Assembly: GCA_933228675.1 (NCBI GenBank)
Contig: OW121744.1
Location: forward strand, 21,857,536 to 21,921,535
From: Stomorhina lunata
Lineage: Eukaryota > Arthropoda > Insecta > Diptera > Rhiniidae
Length of the DNA: 64,000 bases
Reading direction: 5' to 3'
Shown here in pieces: positions 10,691 through 22,160 of this stretch. Made by a program: the position numbers and the translations under genes. The notes under the pieces were generated by a model. That model saw only the letters and a program-made list of their open reading frames with translations. It ran no database searches and was not told the origin of the DNA. How positions within the stretch are numbered: position 1 is the first letter of the stretch; every line of letters begins with the position of its first letter.

Positions 10691-11185
10691 ACCCCCTAAT
10701 TCATAAACAAACAAAAATTATATGACAAACACTTCAATCAACAGTTTCATGTAAAATACCTAATATAAGCCCTTGAAAATTTATAATTAGCTTATTAATT
10801 AAAGGGTAAGTATATAAAAAACATAACAATTGACACAAAGTTTTAATAAGAACATTTAACAGTAGAATGGAAATGCGGATTTGATTTTATATTTTTATAG
10901 AGTATATCATCGACATTCTGGGGCACACCCTGCAGTAAAATTGATTCAATTGAGCTCATTTCTCGACGAATTTTTTCCTTTAATGTCACAAGAGATTGTT
11001 ATTTTAAAACCATGGTAGTTACCTAGATCGTACAATCTCGGGTATTCCTAAAGCGATAGACCATTTTTAGTCGAAAATTATCGTAGCAAAATCATCGAAG
11101 CTCTAGCTGTGTGTTGAAAGTACCTATGTGAAGAGTACGATGGATGATCTCCCAGTTTTGGCGATTACAAAGTGAGAAAAATGTT
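10691..11185. other. unique A+T-rich sequence, nothing recognised
   Basis: No coding frame, RNA gene or repeat recognised. Confidence 0.5.
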
Positions 11186-11189
11186 CACA

Positions 11190-13290
11190 AAATAAATTTT
11201 CGATATTAAGATTTTCTATTGAAAATTTTTGATATTAGGATTTTCTATAGAAAATTTTCGATACATATTAAGATTTTCTATAAAAAATTTTTCTATATTC
11301 AGATTTTTTATAGAAAATTTTCGATTTTTAGATTTTCAAAGAAAATCTAAAATATTAAGATTTTCTATAGAAAAAAAAATGTTCAATATTAAGTTTTTTA
11401 ATAGATATTAAGTATTTTTATGGAAAATGTCGATAACAAGTTTTTTTATAGAAAATTTTTGATATTAAGATTTTTTATTGAAAATTTTCGATATTAGAAT
11501 TTTCTATAGAAAATTTTCGATATTAAGATTTTCTATTGAAAATTTTCGATATTAAGATTTTCTATTGAAAATTTTCGATATTAAGATTTCCTACCTAAAA
11601 TTTTCGATATTAGGACTTTCTATAGAAAATTTTCGATAAAAAATTTTAGATGTTAAGATTTTGTATAGAAAATTTTCGATATTCAGATTTTCTATCGAAA
11701 ATGTTTGACATGAAGATTTTCATAAAAAAATTTCGATATTAAGATTTTCTATAGACAATTTTTAATATTACATTTTTTAATAGAAAATTTCGATATTTAG
11801 TATTTTTATGGAAAATGTCGATAACAAGTTTTTATATAGAAAATTTTCGATATTAAGATATTCTATTGAAAATTTTCGATATTAGGATTTTCTGTAGATA
11901 TTAAGATTTTCTATAAAATATTTTCTATATTCAGATTTTCTATAGAAAATTTTCTATATTCAGATTTTCTATAGAAAATTTTCGGTATTTAGATTTTCTA
12001 TAGAAAATTTTCAATATTAAGTTCTTTAATATTAGGATATTAAGTTTTTTAATAGAAAATTTGCATATTAAGTATTTTTATAGAAAATGTCGATAACAAG
12101 TTTTTCTATAGAAAATTTTCGATATTAAGATTTTCTATTGAAAATTTTCGATATAAGGATTTTTTATAGAATATTTTCGATATTAAGATTTTCTACAGAA
12201 AATTTTAGATGTTAAGATTTTGTATAGAAAATTTAGATTTTCTATCGAAAATTTTCGGAATTTAGGTTTTCTATAGAAAATTTTCGATATTAAGATTTGC
12301 TATAGAAAATTTTCGATATTTAGTTTTTCTATAGAAAATTTTTAATATTTAGGTTTTCTATAGAATATTTTCGATATTTAGATTTTCTTTGGAAAATTTT
12401 CAATATTAAGATTTTGTATAGAAAATTTTCGATATTCAGATTTTCCATAGAAAATGTATAATATAATAATTTGAAAAAAAAATCGATATTAAGATTTTCT
12501 ATAGAAAATTTTCGTTATTAAGATTTTCTATAGAAAATTTTTAATATTTAGATTTTTTATAGGAAATTTCTGATATTCACATTTTTTTAAATAAAAATTT
12601 TCAATATTTAGATTTTGTATAGAAAATTTTCGATATTCAGATTTTCTATATAAAATTTTCGATATTTAGATTTTCTATAGAAAATTTTCGATATTAAGAT
12701 TTTTTATAGAAAATTTTTTATATTCACATTTTTTTTAAATGAAAACTTTCAATATTTAGATTTTGTATAGAAAATTTTAAATATTAAGTTTTTCTATAGA
12801 AAATTTTCAATATTAAGTTTTTCTATAGAAAATTTTCGATAATAAGATTTTTTATAGAAAATTTTCGATATTAAGGTTTTCTATAGAAAATTTTTTGATA
12901 TTAAAATTTTTTATAGAAAATTATATTAAGATTTTCTACAGACAATTTTTGATATTAGGATTTTCTGAAAAAAAAATTTTATATTAAATTTTTTTGTAGA
13001 AAATTTTCAATATTATTTTATACTTTATTTATTACTTTTGTATTAAAAATTTTTTAAATTAAGTTTCCTATTGAAAATATTCGAAAAAAAAAATGATTTA
13101 ATATCTACGATATAAAAATTTTCTATAGAAAATGTTCGGTATTAAATTTTCTATAAAATTTAAATATAAAAATTTTGATTGAAAAATTTTCGATAAAATA
13201 TTTTTATAACAAAATTTTCGATACAAACATTTTTGTATTTAAAGTTTTCAATACAAATTTTTTATGCAAATATTTTTCATCGGCAATACA
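11190..13290 (+). repeat. 29-bp minisatellite array A4
   Basis: About 70 diverged units of the form GATATTAAGATTTTC followed by TATAGAAAATTTTC. Frequent changes (Cys-to-Thr type base swaps, small indels, TTTAG for TTAAG) make this the most degenerate long array here, so probably the oldest. It fades out near 13290. Confidence 0.92.
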
Positions 13291-13569
13291 TGTGTTTTCT
13301 GTAGAAAATTGTTCCAGTTGTTTTAACTGCAGCGTCTCGCAAGGTTTTCCCTAACACAGTATTAAAGAGATCGCATGATAAACTATCGCCTTGCCTGAAT
13401 TCCCGTTTAGCTACGAAAGACTTTGGTAGGTTCTTACCTATTTTAACTCTCCTCCTAACTCCTCTCTTAAATAAGAGGAAAAATTATACCAACTTTAATT
13501 CAATGTTAGAAATTCATCAATATTTCGAACTATACAAATGTACGCAAAAAACTTGTAACTTTGTGCTTG

Positions 13570-14560
13570 TATCGGTAGGTTAAATTTCAAGGGCCGATGT
13601 TGATTTTGAATAAAACACAAACTATTTAGGAAATTATTGTAATTTTATTTTATTATGATATATTGGTATTACTCAATTATGTATGGAACAAAATATCGGT
13701 CAAATGGGCACACCACATTTCGATGACCCTGAGGCATAATGGAGGTTCTATGCCGTTAATGTGCCGAATTATCTCATCTTTTAGCTCTTGAATTGTTGCT
13801 GGCTTATCGACGTACACCTTTTCTTTCAAATAACCCCAAAGAAAAAAGTCCAGCGGTGTCAAATCACATGATCTTGGCGGCCAATTGACATCGCCATTAC
13901 GTAAGGCCATTGAATTTGTTGCGCAAAAGTGCCATTGTTTCGTTAGCTGTGTTTCAAGTGACACTGTCCTGCTGAAACCACATATCGTCCACTGTTGCCA
14001 TTTCTTGCCACCATTCTTGACGTTTGGAATGGTCAAGAGGCTTTAGTTCTTGAGCCAATTGCACCTTGTAAGCGTGTAAATGCAAGTCTTTATGCATAAT
14101 GTTCAACGTTCAACGTTCAATGTTCATCAACGACGAGCGTGAGAGGTGCAATTGTTGGGCACGACGACGAGTTGAGGTGGACGGCTCTTCAGCCACACTA
14201 TCGCGAACAGCAGCAATATTTTCTGCAGTACGAGCTGTACGAGCATTTACTGGTGTTCTCACATCTTCTACAGACCCGGTTTGCTCGAATTTTTTTCACG
14301 ATTTTTGCGATTGTACGCACATTTGGACGATCAAATTGACCAAAAAAATCACGAAGTGTACGATATGCATTTTTATTTGAACGCCCATTTTCATAATAAG
14401 TCTGGATAACTTTAACACGTTGTTGCATTGTGTATCTCTCCATGGTTCAAATTGAGCAAGTCTGAAATAGAGAAATGTCAAATAAAATTCGGAAAAAAAC
14501 TTGGCGTTTAGGTGTGGTTCACATTCAACATCGGCCCTTACAATTTAACCACCCGATATA
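13570..14560 (-). mobile_element. mariner element with both terminal repeats and an internal deletion
   Basis: The terminal inverted repeats are about 37 bases long: TATCGGTAGGTTAAATT at the left and, on the minus strand, TATCGGGTGGTTAAATT at the right. Both then share AAGGGCCGATGTTGA. A TA sits at each end, as expected for mariner target sites. The transposase frame runs on the minus strand from 14443 to 13677. N-terminal helix-turn-helix: MERYTMQQRVKVIQTYYENG. C-terminal catalytic piece: WPPRSCDLTPLDFFLWG. Only about 255 codons separate start and end, against about 340-350 in intact relatives. The missing part includes the first catalytic aspartate, and frameshifts occur near 14200 and 14040. 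Non-functional. Confidence 0.88.
13677..14443 (-). pseudogene. mariner transposase, internally deleted and frameshifted
   Basis: The start at 14443 is the conserved family start just inside the right terminal repeat. Residues 1-60 are the DNA-binding region. A second frame carries arginine- and serine-rich linker sequence. The last frame (14036-13677) resumes at the region between the first and second catalytic residues, with FQQD of the second aspartate visible across a one-base shift near 13975, and contains PLDFF with the third aspartate. The protein would bind neither DNA nor metal properly; it is a relic. Confidence 0.82.
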
Positions 14561-16428
14561 AGAAAAGACACATTTAACCAAAACTCAAAATTTAAACTAA
14601 TTTCTATGATTTGATAAAAAGATTGTTGTAAAATTAAGAAAATTAATTCTTGACCTCTTGGTGATATTCCCACCTAAAGTAGAATTATATTGCATTAAAC
14701 CTAGAACTGGGCTAGAAATTTTGTTTTTCTATAAAAAAAAAATACGAGTTCCACTGCACAACTCACACACTCTTATATGAATAGCTTTCAAAATTACCCT
14801 TATTATCTTGAAATTTTCTTTTTGAATTAAAAAAGTTAACACTACCATTACTTTGTAAACACTTTATTATTATTGTTTTTTTTTTTTTCTTTTATGAATC
14901 GCAGACTTAAGTGAGAATTAATATTATTGTAATGTGATCTCATCTGATCTTTTTATACTTAACCAGAGATTTTACAATAAGAAACTATTGTGTATTTTTT
15001 CCTCTATTAACTCTACAAATAGTAGTTTCTATTATATCATATTATTCATATGTAACAAACTTTGTTTAGAAAAATGATTGGACATTGTTATTTGTAGCAC
15101 CCTCATGCAATTCTAATTAAAGAGTTAATGAATTATGGTTTCTACATATGTTCTCTATGTCCATTCAGTTTAAAATGACCCCCTTTTATTGTCCATATGA
15201 GCTTGAGGTTTTCAACTCAAATCGATGGGTTAACTGTTGAAGTCTGGCGAGCATTTGTTAATTTAATTGATTAATTTTTAATATTTAAGAATTTATTTTA
15301 CAAAAATTATGATGGTTTATTTGGTTGGTTTAATGTTTCTTTTTTTTCTAAAATTGTTTTAAATTAACTTTTTAAATTATTAACTTGTAAGTTAAGTTTG
15401 TTTGTATTAAATAATTGCCCTTAGCCTTTTAACTAATCATTTTTTCATTAAATTAAATTTATTTTTATTATACAAACACGTTTCTTATCTTAAAAATAAT
15501 GTTAAATAAATATATATTTTGTTACAAATTATTGTTATTACTTATTTTTTTTTTTTTTATATTAAAGATGTAATTCAAAAAACCAAGTAATAATCTTTAT
15601 AAATCTTTAAATAAAGGAATAAAAAACACTCTTAAAACTTCAACTTCTAAGCTCAACTTAAAAGTCAAATAAAGATTTTAAAGTTGATTTTTTTCTTCAC
15701 TTGGTCAATCGTCTAAGATTACACTGAATGGCTGGAATTGGCCTCAGAAACTAAACAAACAAACAAAACTGATCATCTAACACCCAAACATTTAATGAAT
15801 TTTCTTCTCATTTCTTTTGCTCAAACGCTATCAACAGCCTCGATAGAAAATTGCTACTCCTCGTACCTAAACCATTCAAGTAATTGGTTGACTTAAATTC
15901 CTTAAAAACTCAGTCTTCTAAATTTGTTATATCATTAAAAGTCTTGTTTTGGGTAAAAAATGTAGTAGAGTCTTTGTTATACCTTTCCAGCTCTGGTTTA
16001 TTGCTAAACTATGTATTGTCTTGCCTCTAGTTGGAGGAGTACTTTTGGCCTGAATACTATTGTATTTTATATCCCAGCTTTCAATGTGCGTGAGATATAC
16101 ATTATTTATCTTTTTTGAATTTTTCTTCTCATTTAAGCCAATTTTCGATTTTCTATTTTATATCTCTAACTCTATTTATGCTGCATTATACTAGTTTCTT
16201 TGTGCAACAGGCTTCAATGAGCCCAAAATTTGTGGTTTTTCTTTTCGTTTCGTTTTTTTAAGACAGAGATAAACAAAAAAGTAAATAGCCAAAAACTTCC
16301 TAGTTTCTTTTATTTGATCATAATATTATCAGCCTTTGTAAACGTTATATGAGGGTGGTTTGATAATTCACTCATTTCTATTTTTAGGCTAACTATGCAA
16401 ATAATTTTTATTATATAAAAGAGTTGAG
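14561..16428. other. A+T-rich unique sequence, no gene recognised
   Basis: Long T and A runs and no frame above noise on either strand. Possibly intronic or intergenic; I see no exon with both splice signals that I can defend. Confidence 0.5.
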
Positions 16429-17132
16429 TTTTCTATGGAAAATTTTTTAGCAAAAGTTTTTCTATTGAAAATTTTTTTATCAAAAATTTTTCTATAGAAA
16501 ATTTGTTAGCAAAAGTTTTTATATTAAAAATTTTTTTATCAAAAATTTTTCTATAGAAAATTTTGTTATCAAAAATTTTTCTATAGAAAATTTTTTCATT
16601 AAAAATTTTTCTATGGAAAATATTTTTATCTAAAATTTCTCTATGGAAAATGTTTTTATCAAAAATTATTCTATGAAAAATTTTTTAATCAAAAATTTTT
16701 CTATGGAAAATTTTTTAGCAAAAGTTTTTCTATTGAAAATTTTTTTATCAAAAATTTTTCTATAGAAAATTTGTTAGCAAAAGTTTTTCTATTGAACATT
16801 TTTTTTATCAAAAATTTTTCTATAGAAAATTTGTTTATCAAAAATTTTTCTATAGAAAATTTTTTAATTAAAAATTTTTCTATGGAAAATATTGTTATCC
16901 AAAATTTCTCTATGGAAAATTTTTTTATCAAAAATTTTTCTATGAAAAATTTTTTTATCAAAAATTTTTCTATGAAAAATTTTTTTATCAAAAATTTTTC
17001 TATGAAAAATTTTTTTATCAAAAATTTTTCTATGGAAAATTTTTTTATCAAAAATTTTTCTATGAAAAATTTTTTTATCAAAAGTTTTTCTATGAAAAAT
17101 TTTTTTATCAAAATTATCGGGATGTTAATATT
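16429..17132 (+). repeat. 30-bp minisatellite array A5
   Basis: About 23 units combining TTTTTTATCAAAAATT with TTCTATAGAAAA or TTCTATGAAAA. The exact 30-base period (ten codons) keeps frames open on both strands and yields long spurious ten-residue-repeat peptides. Confidence 0.95.
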
Positions 17133-17545
17133 ATTCAAAAAGAATGACTATTCGCATTTGATACCAAATCTGTTACATTTATTTATTAATGTAACAGACC
17201 AATTTTTTGATAAAAAGCCAAAAAATGTTTGTGGGAAGTGAAAGAATATGAAAACTGAAAAATGGTTGTTTTGGTTCAGTCGATAATCTACGCTTTTACT
17301 TATGGATTATGAACATAATTCTTAAAAGTTTTGTTTGTAAATTTAGTAATAAAGCAAGATTTTCGATCTGTCTAAATTGGGGATAGTCCTCCTGAAGAGA
17401 TGGCTTAACCAACCATCGAAACGCGTCGAGGAATTTGCTTTCTCTGCAAACATTTTTTGGCTTTTTATCAAAAAATTGGTCTGTTACATTAATAAATAAA
17501 TGTAACAGATTTGGGATCAAATGCGAATAATCATTCTTTTTGGAG
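17133..17545 (-). repeat. foldback cassette, copy 1, with about 100-base inverted termini
   Basis: About 100 bases at the left (17139-17237) reappear inverted at the right (17448-17541), including a CTGTTACATT/AATGTAACAG mini-palindrome in each arm. Between them, on the minus strand, is a frame shared with other copies (motifs RWLVKPSLQEDYPQF and NLQTKLLRIMF). It sits between two blocks of the 30-bp array, so it either inserted into the array or the array grew around it. Other copies: 21016-21165 (end only), 21272-21625 and 36157-36509. Confidence 0.8.
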
Positions 17546-18720
17546 AATTTTTTTATCAAAAATTTTTCTATAGAAAATTTTTCTATCAAAAATTTTACCA
17601 TAGAACATTTTTTATCAAAAATTTTCTATAGAAATTTTTGTTTATCAAAAATTTTTATCAAAAATTTTTCTGTAAAAAAATTTTTATCAAAAATTTTTCT
17701 GTAAAAAAATTTTTATCTAAAATTTTTCTATAGAAAATTTTTTCATCAAAAATTTTTCTATGGAAATTTTTTTTATCAGAAAGATAAAAACATTTTGGAT
17801 GAAAAAATCAAATTTTTTAAATATTTTTATCAAATCTTTTTTTATGAAATTTTTTTTGATCAAAAATTTTCTATTGAAAATGTTCTATTAAAAATTTTTC
17901 TATAGAAAATTTTTTTATCAAAAATTTTTGATATTGATTACGAAAAAATTTTTGCTAAAAAAAATTTTTAATAAAAATATTTAAAAAAAAATTTTCTATA
18001 GAAATTTTTTTATCAAAAATTTTTCTATAGAAAATTTTATCAAAATTGTAATTTTTTCAAAACATTTTTAGTACAATTTTTTTAGTCAAAAAATTTACTA
18101 TAGAAATTTTTTTGTCAAAAATTTTTCTATAGCAAAATTATTGATAAAAAATGTTTCTATCGAAATTGAAAAATTTTCTATAGAAAACTTTTTATCTAAA
18201 ATTTTTCTATAGAAATTTTTTTATCAACTTTTTTCTTTAGAAAATATTTTCATCAAAAGTTTAATTTTGACAAAATTTTTTTTGTACAAGTTTTTCTATC
18301 AAAAATTTTCTGTAGAAAATTTTGTGTCAAAAATTTTCTTTAGAAAATTTTTTGGCAAAAATTTTTCTATAGAAAAATTTGTTATCAATAATTTTTCTAT
18401 AGAAAATTTTTTTTCAAAAATATAGAAACATTTTTGATAAAAAAAATCATTTTTTTAAATATTTTTCTCAAAAATTTTTTTTATAAAATTTTTTTATCAA
18501 AAATTTTCTATAGAAAATTTTTTATCAAAAATTTTTCCGTAGAAAATTTTTTATCAAGATTTTTTTTGTAGAAAATTTTTTATCAAAAATTTCTATAAAA
18601 AAATTTTTGATAAAAATATTTCAAAAAATGTGTCTATATTTTTGATAAAAAATTTTTATAAAAAATTTTCTATAGAAAATTTTTTTATAGAAATTTTTTT
18701 ATCAAAAATGTTTCTATTTA
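17546..18720 (+). repeat. 30-bp minisatellite array A5, continuation, degenerate
   Basis: Same family as 16429-17132 with many indels and a few inverted units. Confidence 0.9.
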
Positions 18721-19648
18721 TATATTGTTTACATTTTATAGATTTACTTATTGTTGATTTTGCTCTAAATATGCAGATATATGCAGATTATTTATATACT
18801 GTTATAAAGCTGAGACTTCAGCCTTTAGTAGGATTTAAATCTTGATTTTAAAGTTCCCGATATAAAAATGTTACATATAACTAAATTTGTGCCAATCTTT
18901 ATCTTTTTATTAATCCTTGGGTATACCAGAAATTCGAATTAGATTTTAAAATTATGATCATTTTCTGGAATACCGATTTATTAAACCACCCTCTTAGGTA
19001 TATAATATTTAAGCAAAGAAAAACGTTTAAACAAACTTTGCTGCTGGCTATTTAAAATTGTTAACATTTTTCGTTGTTTTTCTTTGGGAAGATGGAAAAA
19101 AAAACGTTAAATGGTATTTTTTGGGCCATTTGATTTTATACACACAATTTTAAGTATTTTATGAATTTATGAAATTTTCTTCCTCCAAGATTTTTAACTA
19201 ACTTAATGATTATTTATTTTTATAAAAGAAAGTTGGAACAGAAGATCATCTGTTTAACATCACTATTATTTTATTAACAGAAGAAAACCATTTTGATATA
19301 TTTCAAAAGTTCTTCAGGTACTAAATTCTATTATGAGTAGCAAATTCTAATTTATAGTGACAATTCTCAAAAAAATGGGTCTCAGTTTTCCCCCATATAT
19401 TTGAGTTTATTTTATAATTTTTATTAATCGGAATAGTTAACTTGAGATTCCAGGATTCTTCAAAAAAATTAGAAGGCAATTCGTTTTTTATTTTTGTTTT
19501 TTTTTTAGCTGGTGGATGCATCAAAACTTCCCGCAAAACTCTGTCAGTTTTTGTATAATTTGGCTATATCGTGTTGGAACATAACACCTTTTTCATTGAT
19601 CAATTCTGTCCGATCAATTCCAGTAATATCGCAGAAGTGGCAGTCGTT
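18721..19648. other. unique A+T-rich spacer between arrays
   Basis: No coding exon or RNA recognised. Short open frames here lack splice context and resemble nothing I know. Confidence 0.5.
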
Positions 19649-21015
19649 GCTTTTTATCAAAAATTTTTCTATAGAAAATTTTTTTATCAAAAATTTTTCT
19701 ATAGAAAATTTTCTTATCAAAAATTTTTCTATTGAAAACTTTTTTTATCAAAAATTTTTCTATTGAAAACATTTTTTATCAAAAATTTTTCTATAGAAAA
19801 TTTTTTATCAAAAATTTTTCTACATAAACTTTTTTTATCAAAAATATTTCTATAGAAAATTTTTTATCAAAAATTTTACTATAAAAACATTTTTAATAGA
19901 AATTTTTTTTATCAAAAATATTTCTATAGAAAATATTTTATCAAAAATTTTTCTATAGAAAATTTTTTATCAACAATTTTTCTATAGAAAATTTTTAATT
20001 CAAAAATTTTTCTATAGAACATTTTTTTATCAAACATTTTTCTATAGAAAATTTTTTTATCAAAAAATTTTCTACAGAAACTTTTTTTATCAAAAATATT
20101 TCTATAGAAAATTTTTTATCAAAAATTTTTTTATAAAAAAAATTTTATAGAAAATTTTTTTGATCAAAAATATTTCTATAGAAAATATTTTATCAAAAAT
20201 TTTTCTATAGAAAATTTTTTTATCAAAAATATTTCTATAGAAAATATTTTATCAAAAATTTTCCTATAAAAACATTTTTGATAAAAAATATTTCTATTGA
20301 AAATTTTTATATCAAAAATTTTTCTATAGAACATTTTTTTATCAAACATTTTTCTACAGAAACTTTTTTTTTATCAAAAATATTTCTATAGAAATTTTTT
20401 ATCAAAAATTTTTCTATAAAAAAAAATTTTATAGAAAATTTTTTTATCAAAAATATTTCTATAGAAAATATTTTATCAAAAATTTTTCTATAGAAGATTT
20501 TTATATCAAAAATTTTTCTATAGAAAATTTTTTTTATCAAAAATTTTTCTATAGAAAATTTTTTGATCAAAAATTTTTCTATAGGAAATTTTTTTATCGA
20601 AAATTTTTCGATAGAAAATTGTTGATCAAACATTTTTCTATAGAATTTTTTTTTTATCAAAAAAATGTTTCTTACTCTTTTTATTAATTTTTTTTTTAGA
20701 ACATTTTTTTATCAAAAATTTTTTTATCAAAAGTTTTTCTATAGAAACTTTTTTTATCATATTTTATATCAAATTTCCATATCAAAATTTTTATAAAAAA
20801 TTTTTCTATAAAAAAATTTTTATTGAAAATTTTTTTATCAAAAATTTTTCTATAGAAAATTTTTTTTATCAAAAATTTTTCTATAGAAAATTTTTTTATC
20901 AAAAATTTTTCTATTGAAAATTTGTTTATCAAAAATTTTTCTATAGAAATTTTTTTTATCAAAAATTTTTTGATAGAAAATTTTTGATCAAACTTTTTTC
21001 TATAGAAAATTTTTA
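19649..21015 (+). repeat. 30-bp minisatellite array A6
   Basis: About 45 units of TTTTTTATCAAAAATT plus TTCTATAGAAAA with moderate divergence. Recurrent local variants such as TTCTACAGAAAC TTTTTT suggest block duplications. Confidence 0.93.
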
Positions 21016-21165
21016 TACAAAAAGAAGTGTATTTGCATTTGATCCCTTTTTTATCAATAAATTGATCTGTTACATTAATAAATAAATGTAACAGGTTTGG
21101 GATCAAATGCAAATACACTTCTTTTTGAATAATATTTACATCCCGACTAATTTGTTATTTTTTGA
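21016..21165 (-). repeat. foldback cassette, terminal fragment
   Basis: The 108 bases from about 21058 duplicate 21520-21625 in direct orientation. The left part (AAGTGTATTTGCATTTGATC near 21025) pairs with GATCAAATGCAAATACACTT near 21091, giving a 28-base inverted repeat around the inner CTGTTACATT/AATGTAACAG palindrome. Confidence 0.75.
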
Positions 21166-21241
21166 TAAAACTGCATGCATTCAGCTTATTTTTAAAATAA
21201 ACTTGTTTATTTTAAAACATCTTACCCCCCCTTCTTCACAG

Positions 21242-21279
21242 CATTCTGCATATAGTAGCCGACGGCTACAGCAAGAATG
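21242..21279. other. short perfect palindrome GTAGCCG-A-CGGCTAC with outer arms
   Basis: GTAGCCG at 21255-21261 pairs with CGGCTAC at 21263-21269, and outer CATTCT (21242) pairs with AGAATG (21274). It marks the left boundary of the cassette copy that starts at about 21272. Confidence 0.6.
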
Positions 21280-21625
21280 TGGGAAGTGAAGGTAGATAAA
21301 AACTGAAAAATGTTTGTTTTTGTTCAGTCGATAATCTACGCTTTTACTTTTGGTTTATGAACATAATTCTTAATAGTTATGTTTGTAAATTTAGTAATAA
21401 CGCGAGGTTTTCGATCTGTCTAAATTGGGGATAATCCTCCTGAAGAGATGGCTTAACCAACCATCGAAACGCGTCGAGGAATTTGGTTTCTCCGCAAACA
21501 TTTTTTAGCTTTTTATCAATAAATTGATCTGTTACATTAATAAATAAATGTAACAGGTTTGGGATCAAATGCAAATACACTTCTTTTTGAATAATATTTA
21601 CATCCCGACTAATTTGTTATTTTTT
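21272..21625 (-). repeat. foldback cassette, copy 2
   Basis: On the minus strand it runs from ACATCCCGACTA-complement at 21605 to the GGGAAGTGAAGG boundary. The conserved frame is present from 21580 to 21377 (RWLVKPSLQEDYPQF intact, then a stop after NLQT). Unlike copy 1 it lacks the second long inverted terminus. Confidence 0.75.
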
Positions 21626-22160
21626 TGAAAATTTTTATATCAAAAAATTTTCTATAGAAAATTTTTATATCAAAAATTTTTCGATCGAAAATTTTTTATC
21701 AGACATTTTTCTATAGAAAAGTTTTATATCAAAAATTTTTCTATAGAAAATTTTTGTATCAAACATTTTTCTATAGAAAATTTTTTTATCAAAAAGTGTT
21801 TATATATTTTTTTTATCAAAAATTGTTCAATAGAAAATTTTTTATCAAAAATTTTTTTATAGAAATTTTTTTATTAAAAAAATGTTTCTACACTCTTTGT
21901 ATTAAAATTTTTTTATCAAAATATTTTTATAGAAAATTTTCTTACAAAATTTTTTTTTATCAAAAATTTTTCTATAGAAAATTTTTTTTATCAAAAATTT
22001 TTCTATAGAACGTTTTTTTATCAAAAATTTTTCCATAGACAATTTTTTTATCAAAAATTTTTCTATAGAACATTTTTTTATCAAAAATGTTTCTATAGAA
22101 AATTTTTTTATCAAACATTTTTTTATCAAAAATTTTTTATAGAAAATTTTTTTAAAATAT
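21626..22160 (+). repeat. 30-bp minisatellite array A7
   Basis: About 18 units of the TTTTTTATCAAAAATT plus TTCTATAGAAAA family, resuming directly after the cassette. Confidence 0.92.

Noticed and set aside
14099..14380. Two plus-strand frames rich in arginine and aromatic residues
   Set aside because: They are the opposite strand of the mariner transposase linker.
16701..17241. Long overlapping open frames on both strands (145 and 156 codons)
   Set aside because: They are products of the exact 30-base period of the minisatellite. Their peptides are ten-residue repeats, with no start context or codon bias.
19512..22129. Several lysine/phenylalanine-rich open frames of 67-140 codons
   Set aside because: Same cause: 30-base satellite arrays read in frame.
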